A DNA stretch of 45,210 nt, taken from positions 1-45,210 of IMG/VR virus record IMGVR_UViG_3300022169_000006; one strand, given 5' to 3'. Every line of letters begins with the position of its first letter. The first letter of the stretch is position 1. This document shows positions 1-7,132 of the stretch, piece after piece. Source of the DNA: a virus. Below the pieces are notes generated by a model. The model was not told where the DNA came from, made no database searches, and saw nothing but the letters and a program-made list of their open reading frames with translations. The position numbers and the translations under genes are program-made.

Positions 1-126
1 GTCGCCTGCTGCATTTTCAAAATATGCCTGAACAAGCGCTAAGTGATTTGCATCATCTTTTTTACACTTACCAGAGCCTGACACGCTAAAGTTTGCACCA
101 GTAACCAGCGTTGACGCATAACCGCC
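1..126. repeat. Terminal direct repeat, copy 1 (contig overlap)
   Basis: These 126 bases recur exactly at 45082-45207, after which the last three bases of the window no longer match. The repeat lies inside the tail tube gene, and joining the two copies restores one uninterrupted reading frame. This fits the k-mer overlap left by an assembler on a circular or circularly permuted genome. It is less likely to be a true terminal repeat, because real direct terminal repeats rarely sit inside a structural gene. Confidence 0.9.
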
Positions 127-306
127 AGCGTCAGTGTCTGTGCGCGTTGATGTCGTTTCCATAGACGCTTCGAACGATTTAACTGTCAAAGCGCCAAGTC
201 GTAAAAATGTCAATGCTGTTGGGTCTACATCGCCGCAAGCAATCGCAAACTCAAGCGGGACGGTCTTACCAGCATAATCGCCGGAGCTACAATTTTGTAA
301 TGCCAT
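1..306 (-). CDS. Major tail tube protein, N-terminal part (gene crosses the contig join)
   Basis: Translation from the ATG at 306-304 starts MALQNCSSGDYAGKTVPLEF and stays open to base 1. Joined through the 126-base overlap to the frame ending at 44908, it gives one 159-residue protein. Size and position, downstream of the connector genes and before the chaperone and tape measure, match siphovirus tail tube proteins, which polymerise into the tail tube. The start overlaps the upstream stop (TAATG), so translation is probably coupled. The role rests on synteny and length, not on a motif. Confidence 0.7.
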   Translation of the reverse strand, partial: MALQNCSSGDYAGKTVPLEFAIACGDVDPTALTFLRLGALTVKSFEASMETTSTRTDTDAGGYASTLVTGANFSVSGSGKCKKDDANHLALVQAYFENAAGD

Positions 307-725
307 TAGCAATACCCTCTATCTGTTAATAATTCCAATTCAATGTTTACAATCGGCCTGCCTGAGTCAGTAAACATCACTGGCAAGGCGAACGATTGCG
401 GATTTACAGTTATTATATCACTGTTTTCTTGCTGCACGAAAAACAGGTTTTGAATAGATTTCGCTCTGTCTTTGCACACTGCTGCGTCTAACCTATCTTC
501 GATACCGACAAAATAAATTGACACGGCTACTTTTTGGCCTATGAAGTCACCACCTATCGAGCCAGATTCACGAATGATAATGCCGCGACTATCGCCAAGT
601 GATTGCTCATCAAACGTGATTAGTTGCACTTTTGGCGCTGGCTGTGCATCGCCAAACATATCAGTCCAGCCGTCGAACATCCCGCCATCTTGTAATATTT
701 GCCTAACCATTTGTTCAATAATCAT
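306..725 (-). CDS. Putative tail terminator protein
   Basis: 139 residues starting MIIEQMVRQILQDGG. The ATG at 725 overlaps the stop of the previous gene (ATGA) and is preferred to a start 30 bases upstream. Position between a gp10-like protein and the tail tube gene is the usual place of the tail terminator, which caps the tail tube and joins it to the head. The C-terminus (NIELELLTDRGYC) looks like a beta strand. No catalytic motif is seen; the call is by synteny. Confidence 0.5.
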   Translation of the reverse strand: MIIEQMVRQILQDGGMFDGWTDMFGDAQPAPKVQLITFDEQSLGDSRGIIIRESGSIGGDFIGQKVAVSIYFVGIEDRLDAAVCKDRAKSIQNLFFVQQENSDIITVNPQSFALPVMFTDSGRPIVNIELELLTDRGYC

Positions 726-1105
726 AAGTTGTTGCTCGCTTTTATTACCGACCAAATATCAGACTTAGCTTCTGGCGACTCGAAACCATCACGCATAAAG
801 TGCGGCCCTGCATTTGGTTTTTTGCGTGGAGTCCAGTTTTCGTTTTCTTCAAGCTTTAGCGCGTAGTTAAACCCTGTTTTGTCAGAAAATCCTGCGCGGA
901 AGTATAACACAGCACTTCTTGCACTGACTTGATAATCTATCGAGTTAATGAGCGTTGATGTATCGACAGGCGTTTTTAGCATTACTGCAGTTCGCGCCGT
1001 CATCATTATAGCTGTCAGCGTTTTTTCGGTATTCTTATCAATCTGTACTTTTAGATTGCCGATGTTTTTACGAACCAATTCAACACCAGTTACCTTTGCT
1101 GCCAT
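722..1105 (-). CDS. HK97 gp10-like head-tail joining protein
   Basis: 127 residues starting MAAKVTGVELVRKNIGNLKV. The pattern of an N-terminal helix with regularly spaced basic residues, then a TARTAVMLKTPVDTSTLINS segment (repeated in gp10-like proteins as AR..AP.DTG.L..SI), is typical of the HK97 gp10 / tail-component family. The start overlaps the preceding stop (TGATG). It probably acts at the neck between connector and tail. Family call from motif resemblance and synteny. Confidence 0.6.
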   Translation of the reverse strand: MAAKVTGVELVRKNIGNLKVQIDKNTEKTLTAIMMTARTAVMLKTPVDTSTLINSIDYQVSARSAVLYFRAGFSDKTGFNYALKLEENENWTPRKKPNAGPHFMRDGFESPEAKSDIWSVIKASNNL

Positions 1106-1470
1106 CACGTCACCACCATGTAATCAGGCTTTTCATTGACGCCAAACATTTCAGCGCCATCAACTTGCACCATTTTGATTGTCTCGGCTTCGTGCGTTGG
1201 ATTGCCTGTTTGCTCACCCAGCTGTATTTTATCACCTAGGCTAGGCTTAACTAAAAATGTGCCAGCATTAGTTAACATCTCAGTCCAAAACGTTGATTTG
1301 GGCATAAACTTAACGCCTGTTGAATCTGCGTATTCCTCTGAGCCGCCCAAACGATACGACACAAGCACATACTCAGGCGCGGCCCATGTAAAGCGGCCGA
1401 ACTCGTCTTTTTCGCCTTGCCGCCAAATCGTCGCTGTAACTGTGTTTGCCCATCGTGCTATTGATGACAT
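1105..1470 (-). CDS. Putative head closure / connector protein
   Basis: 121 residues starting MSSIARWANTVTATIW, with an AGGTG ribosome site before the ATG. A beta-rich small protein (VLVSYRLGGSEEY, GDKIQLGEQTG) lying between the adaptor-like gene and the gp10-like gene, as in head-closure (stopper) proteins. Its stop overlaps the next start. No definitive motif is visible, so the role is inferred from gene order. Confidence 0.45.
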   Translation of the reverse strand: MSSIARWANTVTATIWRQGEKDEFGRFTWAAPEYVLVSYRLGGSEEYADSTGVKFMPKSTFWTEMLTNAGTFLVKPSLGDKIQLGEQTGNPTHEAETIKMVQVDGAEMFGVNEKPDYMVVT

Positions 1471-1471
1471 A

Positions 1472-1855
1472 TTAGCACCTACAACCTTTACCAGTCGCGC
1501 CAATCTGGAATCTAGAACCTGGCAACATGCTTGTTAAGCAGCCAGCCGTGTCCAGCGCTTCGATGGCTTTTTTGAGTGTAAGCTCAGACTTTTGGTCGTA
1601 ATAACTATAACCTTGAGACGCACCGCTTGGTGCGCGCTGTGACGTGATTTGCTTTTGACCGCCATTAGCAGCACTGCACATCATTGCAATATAGTAATAT
1701 TTCAATAACTTAATAGTGCCGCTTGGATAGTTTGCGTCTAAGCATGCGTCTTTGCTGTCAACTGATTCAATATGCAAATCTACCATGACAGATGGGCAGT
1801 CAGTATAACCTGGCATTGCTGCGTAAAAGTCTGTTGACGTGATTGTGGTTGGCAT
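1472..1855 (-). CDS. Putative head-tail adaptor
   Basis: 127 residues starting MPTTITSTDFYAAMPGY. It has a short N-terminal segment, a helical middle (IKLLKYYYIAMMCSAANG) and a second helix (LTLKKAIEALDTAGCL). Multi-helix proteins of this size upstream of the head-closure gene are usually the adaptor binding the portal ring. Start chosen from GGAGC seven bases upstream; it overlaps the previous stop (TAATG). Cysteine-rich C-terminus (GKGCRC) is unusual. Role inferred from position. Confidence 0.45.
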   Translation of the reverse strand: MPTTITSTDFYAAMPGYTDCPSVMVDLHIESVDSKDACLDANYPSGTIKLLKYYYIAMMCSAANGGQKQITSQRAPSGASQGYSYYDQKSELTLKKAIEALDTAGCLTSMLPGSRFQIGATGKGCRC

Positions 1856-2208
1856 TAAATTGCTCCAAATGCTTTTAACAGTGCCGCTATCGACCCAGCC
1901 GATATCGCAAGCAGTCCGACAAAGTTTTGTTTTTCTGTGCGAATACGTTCACACTCTTTTGTCTCAAGTTTTGTCAATCGCGTAGAGTTTAGCTCTACTT
2001 TATCAAGCGCTTTCTTGCCAATCTCCGTGCTAGAGTCTAACTTGTGACACATAACCATCATTGCTGCGGTATTCTCGCGCATCTCAGATGTCTGTTTCTC
2101 TTGACTCGTGATTAACTTTTCAAGACTTTCTCTTAAATAATCTTGTTCCGCTTCAACACGATCAATCCTACTTTCCATACTCATGACCTGTTGCTTTCCT
2201 TGCGCCAT
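1855..2208 (-). CDS. Coiled-coil protein with C-terminal membrane segment
   Basis: 117 residues starting MAQGKQQVMSMESRIDR, with a GGGGCG site before the ATG; a start 27 bases upstream is possible. Residues about 10-85 are a charged heptad-type coiled coil (RIDRVEAEQDYLRESLEKL). The last 25 residues (NFVGLLAISAGSIAALLKAF) form one hydrophobic helix. The arrangement recalls XhlA-like and other phage membrane-anchored coiled-coil proteins, but the gene lies in the connector operon, not the lysis cassette. Function unknown. Confidence 0.6.
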   Translation of the reverse strand: MAQGKQQVMSMESRIDRVEAEQDYLRESLEKLITSQEKQTSEMRENTAAMMVMCHKLDSSTEIGKKALDKVELNSTRLTKLETKECERIRTEKQNFVGLLAISAGSIAALLKAFGAI

Positions 2209-2264
2209 AACACGCCCCGTTTGAATTGATGACACGCACAGCGTCGTAATTGATGATATTTACA

Positions 2265-2294
2265 ATTGTACCGCACAATTGGGCGTTACAACAA
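2265..2294 (-). promoter_or_regulatory. Possible leftward promoter of the connector operon
   Basis: On the minus strand TACAAT (2270-2265) follows TTGTTG (2294-2289) with an 18-base spacer. The region also holds two CAATTG sites (2263-2268 and 2276-2281), which could be an operator. It lies just upstream of the coiled-coil gene. The -35 match is weak. Confidence 0.35.
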
Positions 2295-2324
2295 ATAGAT
2301 ATCAGCATAAACGAGGCGATCAAA

Positions 2325-2810
2325 CTAACCGGTTGTATTAGCTAATGTTATGGAAATTTGCACAAAACGCGCAATCTCGACACCGCAAAACGATTCAATT
2401 TCATTAACTGGCGCACCATAGCAAACAACTGTTTTAACTGCCGCTAATTCTTGGTCGCTGCATTTAGTCATAAATTTGACGTCCGCTGCTATGTCGCTGA
2501 ACTTTTTTGCACTCAAAACTGGCGACAAATTGACAGACTCAAGACCTGCGGCAACCATAGCTTTAACTTTTTCAATCGCTCGCCATTTAAGCTGGTGTGC
2601 TGCAGATTGGTCTTTTGTGTAATCATCATTAGCGGCTGCGTTAGCTGTTATGGCATCGGCACCATAGGCCAGTATCAACACAAGCGAGCGAGACGTTTTG
2701 TCGCCCATCTTGCGGCCTTTCTTCTTGGCCTCCAACTGTGACTGCACATACTCAGACGCGGCATTGATACCGATTGGTGTAACTTCGTGTTTTTTACGTT
2801 TGTTTATCAT
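2325..2810 (-). CDS. Conserved-looking hypothetical protein
   Basis: 161 residues starting MINKRKKHEVTPIGINAASE; GTGGAG lies 10 bases before the ATG. It begins with a basic stretch (residues 2-8), followed by alternating Ala-rich helices (ADAITANAAANDDYTKDQSA). No membrane segment or catalytic motif is seen. It is the first leftward gene after the divergent promoter at 2849-2877 and would be expressed opposite to the early rightward block. I do not recognise it. Confidence 0.6.
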   Translation of the reverse strand: MINKRKKHEVTPIGINAASEYVQSQLEAKKKGRKMGDKTSRSLVLILAYGADAITANAAANDDYTKDQSAAHQLKWRAIEKVKAMVAAGLESVNLSPVLSAKKFSDIAADVKFMTKCSDQELAAVKTVVCYGAPVNEIESFCGVEIARFVQISITLANTTG

Positions 2811-2843
2811 TAATCTAAAACTCCACTATTTGCTATTTTGTTG

Positions 2844-2877
2844 TTGACAGTATCCATTGTTGCGGCTAATCTGTCAA
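2844..2877. promoter_or_regulatory. Face-to-face divergent promoters with inverted repeat
   Basis: Rightward: TTGACA (2844-2849), 17-base spacer, TAATCT (2867-2872). Leftward on the other strand: TTGACA (2877-2872), 17-base spacer, GATACT (2854-2849). The two -35 boxes are arms of the inverted repeat TTGACAG / CTGTCAA, so each promoter's -10 lies beside or overlaps the other's -35. RNA polymerase can occupy only one direction at a time. The pair would drive the gene at 2810 leftward and the block at 2904 rightward. Confidence 0.65.
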
Positions 2878-2903
2878 TAATTAATAACGATGGAGGTTTA
2901 AAG

Positions 2904-3788
2904 ATGAAAACAGTAATTGATGCGGCAAATGAGTTAAGGGCAGACGCAGCCCTAGGAAAACTAAAGTGGCTCAATTATTTAGGTTTTGACTCAAAAACTG
3001 GTTGGGCTTTGTGCTCACGAAACTATCCCGACGCTGTATGCTCAATCGAAGAATTTGACCAATGTGTCGAGGAAATGTCAGAAGCTAAGTGGATACCTGA
3101 GCTAAAAGGAGATATAAAGATGATAACAGTAAAAGAGTTTAAAGATTTTGGTGGCGATGTAGTTATTGGTGATAAATATAAGTACACAGCAGAGCTAACT
3201 GGGTCTGGCACAATAACAAGTATTGATAACGAGTTAATAGTTGGCGGGTATGATGGAGAGGATGAATTCACTCCAGAATGGTTTTACGATAACGTGTTTA
3301 TTACATCATTCGCATGGCGCACAAACACAGGTGAGAAGCCTGGTTTTAGTGGGTTGATTGAGTGGGAAGGTTTAACTGGAAGCAAATACATCAATCGAGT
3401 TGACGAATTAATCTGGGATGACGGCGTCACTAAATGGCGCCCATCACCAAACCAGCCTAAGCAAAACACACCAAGCAATGAAGATAATGAAAGACCAGTA
3501 TTCACTCAAGAGTTCGCTGTTCGTGGAGGGTCTAGCATTCCTTTAGTATGGAAGCCGTGTGTTATTAAGTACAGCGGCAGTAAATATGTTGTTGTAGTTG
3601 ATAGCGATGGTCGCGAGTATTCTCGCAAAAAAGCTAAGCTAATGACTCGCGAGATAGACACCAGCACACCAAAGCAAAAAGCGGTTGAGGAAGCTGCGCG
3701 TGTAATTGAAATGAAGCACGGAAGCGCTGGTCACGCATACAAGAGATATTGCGAAACACTATATGATGCTGGCTTACTTAAATGCTAG
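2904..3788 (+). CDS. Two-module hypothetical early protein
   Basis: 294 residues starting MKTVIDAANELRADAALGKL, with GGAGG nine bases before the ATG at 2904. The N-terminal module (residues 1-66, ending EEMSEAKWIPE) resembles small free-standing phage proteins. The rest is a beta-rich part followed by a C-terminal helical module (KQKAVEEAARVIEMKHG). A strong internal ribosome site and in-frame ATG at 3120 mark the boundary, suggesting a fusion that may still make the shorter 222-residue form. First gene after the divergent promoter. Function unknown. Confidence 0.7.
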   Translation: MKTVIDAANELRADAALGKLKWLNYLGFDSKTGWALCSRNYPDAVCSIEEFDQCVEEMSEAKWIPELKGDIKMITVKEFKDFGGDVVIGDKYKYTAELTGSGTITSIDNELIVGGYDGEDEFTPEWFYDNVFITSFAWRTNTGEKPGFSGLIEWEGLTGSKYINRVDELIWDDGVTKWRPSPNQPKQNTPSNEDNERPVFTQEFAVRGGSSIPLVWKPCVIKYSGSKYVVVVDSDGREYSRKKAKLMTREIDTSTPKQKAVEEAARVIEMKHGSAGHAYKRYCETLYDAGLLKC

Positions 3789-3991
3789 ACCTACCACCAA
3801 CACACTGCGAGTCAAAACAACTCGCAGCAGCCCAAGCAATGTCAGCAGTTAACGCTGCTGATTTATCTCAAATAAAACTAGCTAACACTGACACAAAGAT
3901 ATTGCGTAAAGCGCTTGATAATTATATTAATGAGCAGCTTAGTGTTAGCGAGTTTTCAATAATGATTTATAGGAGTTGTGAAGATGAGTGA
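3782..3991 (+). CDS. Small hypothetical protein
   Basis: 69 residues starting MLDLPPTHCESKQLAAAQA. The ATG lies inside the last codons of the upstream gene, whose stop is at 3786-3788, so translation is probably coupled; there is no good ribosome site. Mostly helical, without cysteine pairs or membrane segment. Its 3' end overlaps the next start by 8 bases. Not recognised. Confidence 0.55.
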   Translation: MLDLPPTHCESKQLAAAQAMSAVNAADLSQIKLANTDTKILRKALDNYINEQLSVSEFSIMIYRSCEDE

Positions 3992-4304
3992 TATTAAAAT
4001 GAGTGATATTTTTGTGCTGCCAGTGGCAAGTCATAACGGTGATTTATTTAACTCCAAAAACCCGATAAGCGATACTAGAATTTGTAAGGTTTACAATATG
4101 AATCAGTTTAAGGCGTCAAAAGCTGCTGCACACGCAATCAACTCACACGACAAACTAACCGAGCAAAACAAGATGCTGCGAGATGCAATAAAAACAGCAT
4201 GCGACAACACAAGCAAGATTGGCTGTAATGGTGTTGTTACGATGAATATAAAAGACTTTAATGCGTTGGTTTACGCATACAACGAGTGCACAAATGAACA
4301 TTGA
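3984..4304 (+). CDS. Small hypothetical protein with duplicated N-terminus
   Basis: 106 residues from the ATG at 3984, which has AGGAG eight bases upstream; a GTG six bases earlier is less likely. The first ten residues are a near-exact tandem repeat, MSDIKMSDIF, coded by two adjacent 15-base units (ATGAGTGATATT twice). The remainder holds a helix (KASKAAAHAINSHDKLTEQN) typical of small phage proteins with a central coiled coil. Function unknown. Confidence 0.6.
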   Translation: MSDIKMSDIFVLPVASHNGDLFNSKNPISDTRICKVYNMNQFKASKAAAHAINSHDKLTEQNKMLRDAIKTACDNTSKIGCNGVVTMNIKDFNALVYAYNECTNEH

Positions 4305-4464
4305 TTACCGCGACTACGAAGCAATTGCAGCGCTTGAGTATGGTACGTTAGAAGATTGGGCGTTTTAAAGTGCTGAGTACTTTACAAAAATGAACTGTGA
4401 GCTAAACATGGTATTTGCTGCTATTATAGTTGGCGACGCTGTATATAATATGCGCAACAATTAA
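4294..4464 (+). pseudogene. Small gene interrupted by an in-frame TAA
   Basis: The ATG at 4294 overlaps the upstream stop and opens MNIDYRDYEAIAALEYGTLE, which reaches TAA at 4366-4368 after 24 codons. The same frame continues without another stop for 31 more codons (SAEYFTKMNCELNMVFAAII) to TAA at 4462-4464. Both halves have protein-like composition, so a 56-residue gene with a nonsense mutation or stop readthrough is more likely than two unrelated mini-genes. An internal ATG at 4390 has no ribosome site. Confidence 0.5.
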
Positions 4465-4477
4465 AGTGGAGCAACAA

Positions 4478-4714
4478 ATGGACTTAGTTAAAAACCCAAG
4501 TCACTACCAGATATTTGACGACATAGAGTCGATACAAATAATCGCATCATCAATGACTGTCGAGGAATACAGAGGATTCTGTTTCGGCAATCTTTTAAAA
4601 TATCGTTTACGCGCTGGCGGTAAAGACGATATTACCCAAGAGATTGGCAAGGCTAATTTTTACAAAGAATTGTTCGAAAAACACAAGCATTTATGCAGGG
4701 AGATGCCACTTTGA
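4478..4714 (+). CDS. DUF3310 family protein
   Basis: 78 residues from the ATG at 4478, which has GTGGAG upstream. The NPSHYQIF start, IIASSMTVEEYRGFCFGNLL, the KYRLRAGGKDD motif and IGKANFYKELF are the conserved blocks of DUF3310, a small phage family often encoded beside nucleotide metabolism and replication genes. Its exact reaction is not established. The stop overlaps the TTG start of the next gene, so the two are probably translationally coupled. Confidence 0.85.
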   Translation: MDLVKNPSHYQIFDDIESIQIIASSMTVEEYRGFCFGNLLKYRLRAGGKDDITQEIGKANFYKELFEKHKHLCREMPL

Positions 4715-5046
4715 AATTAGTTATTATCGAATCGCCATTCGCCGGTGACAGGCAGCGAAACATCGAGTATGCGCAAAAATGTATGCACGATTGTTTGATG
4801 CGCAATGAAGCGCCTTATGCCAGCCATTTACTTTACACCCAAGAAAACGTGCTTGATGACGACATACCAAGTGAGCGTAAACTGGGTATCGAAGCTGGTT
4901 TTGCTTGGAAGCATTTACCCAATGTTTTAACCGTATTTTACACTGATTTGGGATGGTCTAGCGGCATGAAGTTAGCTGCTGAATACTGTGTCGATAATAA
5001 TCTAAAATTTGAAACAAGGAAGTTATATGCCAAAGAAAACCTATGA
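4711..5046 (+). CDS. SLOG / DUF7768-like nucleotide-binding protein
   Basis: 111 residues if started at the TTG at 4711 (MKLVIIESPFAGDRQRNIEY); GGGAG lies about eight bases upstream. An ATG at 4693 would add six residues. The N-terminal beta strand followed by ESPFAG, the R..N..YA helix and the FYTDLGWSSGMK segment match the Rossmann-like SLOG / deoxyribosyltransferase-like family found in many phages. These bind nucleotides or their derivatives; the substrate here is unknown. It follows DUF3310 in one operon. Confidence 0.7.
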   Translation: MKLVIIESPFAGDRQRNIEYAQKCMHDCLMRNEAPYASHLLYTQENVLDDDIPSERKLGIEAGFAWKHLPNVLTVFYTDLGWSSGMKLAAEYCVDNNLKFETRKLYAKENL

Positions 5047-6223
5047 ACACCTAAGCATTAATTTTAACGATGACAGCTATTTGCAATTTTGCACTGAGCT
5101 GCAGCGTGAGCATTTTCTAGCGTGCCGTGATGCGCTAGGTAATCAAAGCAGGGCAGCTCGAAACATTGGCGCAACTCGCGACTCTGTGCGATCGTCAATC
5201 CGCAACATCCACCGTAAAGCAGCTAAAAGAGGTTATGCGCCAGATAGCGATATGACCAAGGTTTGCCCAGACGGATTTAGGCTCAAAGGCACGTCAACGT
5301 TATATGGGCAGGATGGTGAGAAAAAAATACAGTGGGTAAAGACAGACGTTGACGCAGAGCGCCGTGCGGAAATGTTTGAGGAAGCCATAAAAGCAATGAG
5401 CGAGTCGCTACCAAGGGTTGAGCCGTCAATTGCGCCTGCAATGTGCAACAGCGACTTGATGGCAGTTTACCCGCTTGGAGACCCACATATTGGCATGTTA
5501 GCGTGGGGCGAAGAATCTGGCATGGATTGGGATTTAAAAATAGCGGAGGAAAAATTCTGCGGAGTATTTGACAGACTTGTTAATACGTCACCACCATGTG
5601 CCGAGTGCGTCATTGTTAACCTTGGCGATTTTTTTCACGCAGATAATATGGAAGGTCAGACGAGCAGGTCTAAGCATTCTCTAGATATGGATGGCCGCTA
5701 CGCAAAAATGATTAGGGTTGGCGTTAAGATTATCCGTCAAATGATTGAATCTGCGTTAAAGATACATCAAAAAGTAAGGGTGATTAACGCTGTCGGCAAT
5801 CACGACGATACAGGGTCGCTGTTTCTTGCCGTGTGTCTTGGTAACATTTACGAAAACGAACCGCGAGTGACCGTTGATAAATCACCAACGCCGTTTCACT
5901 ATTTTCAGTGGGGCAAATCGCTGTTTGGTGTCCATCATGGACACACCTGTAAAGCTGAGCGCCTGCCGATGGTAATGGCAACCGACCAATCAAAATTATG
6001 GGGAGAAACCGAGTTTAGAACCTGGTTAACTGGCCACATCCACCACGACACCAAAAAAGAATACTCGGGCTGTGACGTTGAATCGTTTAGGACATTAGCA
6101 GCAAAAGATGCTTATGCTGCATGGGGAGGATATAGGGCAAGGCAGGATAGCAAGTGCTTGGTGATACACAAAGAGTATGGCGAAGTTGAGCGGCATACTG
6201 TGAATATAAAAATGCTAGGGTAA
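5027..6223 (+). CDS. Metallophosphoesterase with N-terminal helix-turn-helix
   Basis: 398 residues from the ATG at 5027, preceded by AAGGAAG. Residues about 30-70 form a helix-turn-helix-like segment (NQSRAARNIGATRDSVRSS). The C-terminal two thirds is a calcineurin-like phosphoesterase: D152-x-H154 in GDPHIG, GD201 in LGDFFHADN, GNHD at 257-260, HHGH at 303-306 and GHIHH at 336-340, giving the metal ligands. Such phage enzymes hydrolyse phosphodiesters, perhaps in DNA or nucleotide turnover; the N-terminus suggests DNA targeting. Last gene of the rightward block, followed by a terminator. Confidence 0.85.
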   Translation: MPKKTYEHLSINFNDDSYLQFCTELQREHFLACRDALGNQSRAARNIGATRDSVRSSIRNIHRKAAKRGYAPDSDMTKVCPDGFRLKGTSTLYGQDGEKKIQWVKTDVDAERRAEMFEEAIKAMSESLPRVEPSIAPAMCNSDLMAVYPLGDPHIGMLAWGEESGMDWDLKIAEEKFCGVFDRLVNTSPPCAECVIVNLGDFFHADNMEGQTSRSKHSLDMDGRYAKMIRVGVKIIRQMIESALKIHQKVRVINAVGNHDDTGSLFLAVCLGNIYENEPRVTVDKSPTPFHYFQWGKSLFGVHHGHTCKAERLPMVMATDQSKLWGETEFRTWLTGHIHHDTKKEYSGCDVESFRTLAAKDAYAAWGGYRARQDSKCLVIHKEYGEVERHTVNIKMLG

Positions 6224-6247
6224 TTTAACTGCCATAGCGTGTAAATA

Positions 6248-6271
6248 AAAGCCCCTTAGTCGGGGCTTTTT
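6248..6271. terminator. Bidirectional terminator between convergent genes
   Basis: AAAGCCCC, six-base loop, GGGGCTTT with flanking T-rich (right) and A-rich (left) tracts. It ends the rightward phosphoesterase operon and the leftward gene that stops at 6273. Confidence 0.85.
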
Positions 6272-6272
6272 G

Positions 6273-6845
6273 TTACTCAGGATAAAAATCTAAATCACCT
6301 TCGAAACCTTCAATCCTAACAGCGATATCTTGGTTTTGCGAGTCAGTGCTAACAAACTTCAACAAATACGACGTGTTAGGCTTTAGTATGTAATTCGAGC
6401 CATACAGCGCATTGCTTAACCCTTTTGATTGATTGCTTGTCGGCCCCATTGCATATATTGTAGGCGCAAACTTTACACCCTCGTCAGTTACTAATACACC
6501 AGATTTTAACGTAAATAAAAACGACGGAGGTTGCGGTGTAAATCCGTTTGCATTGTAAACCGCGCCGATTGTGCCGCCAGTGTAAGTCGGGTCTTGATAG
6601 ATATCCGCCTCGATTGAGCTACCAGTGAACGCAAACTCACGTCTCTTTAAATCAATCGGTTTGCCACCTACCTCGATTACTGAGTAAAAAGCCTGTCCAG
6701 TTGCTGCGTTAGTTACAACTCGAGACGCGGCCCATTGCAGGCCGCGCTTTTTGTTTGCCTCGTTGTAGTCCTGCGTTATTACCGCGCCGACACCGCGAGC
6801 GATTTTGTGAAACAAATGGCCAAGCGATGATAATGACCTGTACAT
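6273..6845 (-). CDS. Hypothetical virion-region protein
   Basis: 190 residues starting MYRSLSSLGHLFHKIARGVG, with AAGGA before the ATG at 6845; an ATG 18 bases upstream lacks this spacing. After a basic N-terminal helix the protein is beta-rich with many Gly, Thr and Tyr (YTGGTIGAVYNANGFTPQPP), typical of decoration or fibre-associated proteins. It is the last gene of the leftward head operon. I do not recognise the family; a virion role is inferred from place and composition. Confidence 0.6.
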   Translation of the reverse strand: MYRSLSSLGHLFHKIARGVGAVITQDYNEANKKRGLQWAASRVVTNAATGQAFYSVIEVGGKPIDLKRREFAFTGSSIEADIYQDPTYTGGTIGAVYNANGFTPQPPSFLFTLKSGVLVTDEGVKFAPTIYAMGPTSNQSKGLSNALYGSNYILKPNTSYLLKFVSTDSQNQDIAVRIEGFEGDLDFYPE

Positions 6846-6853
6846 TTTAATCC

Positions 6854-7132
6854 TTAATAACAATCTTCTGATGATTGCTTGTCACCATGCCATTGGCCTT
6901 CAAGGCAGTGGCGTATTTCGTGCAGCAAACACGCTGGATAATGTTTTAACACAATAACACACTCGTTTTCAGTCATATACGCAACACCAGCCGTTTTGAT
7001 TGATGCGTCTTGGCTAATATGTATGCGTATTAATTTGTTTTTAACATCATTAATCGTTGGCTCTATTGCACAACCAGTGACGCTAATCGTTAATATCAGT
7101 GCTAAAATTATTCGCAAATTCAATGGCTTCAT
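6854..7132 (-). CDS. Lipoprotein with HExxH metallopeptidase-like motif
   Basis: 92 residues starting MKPLNLRIILALILTISV. Residues 1-20 form a lipoprotein signal with lipobox VTGC (Cys21 lipidated), so the product should sit at a host membrane. Residues 71-82 read HEIRHCLEGQWH: a zinc-peptidase HExxH with a further G79 and H82, one residue longer than the metzincin spacing. Small phage lipoproteins with this motif exist, but no substrate is known. It overlaps the upstream gene by about 50 bases and has a poor ribosome site, suggesting coupled translation. Confidence 0.7.
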   Translation of the reverse strand: MKPLNLRIILALILTISVTGCAIEPTINDVKNKLIRIHISQDASIKTAGVAYMTENECVIVLKHYPACLLHEIRHCLEGQWHGDKQSSEDCY

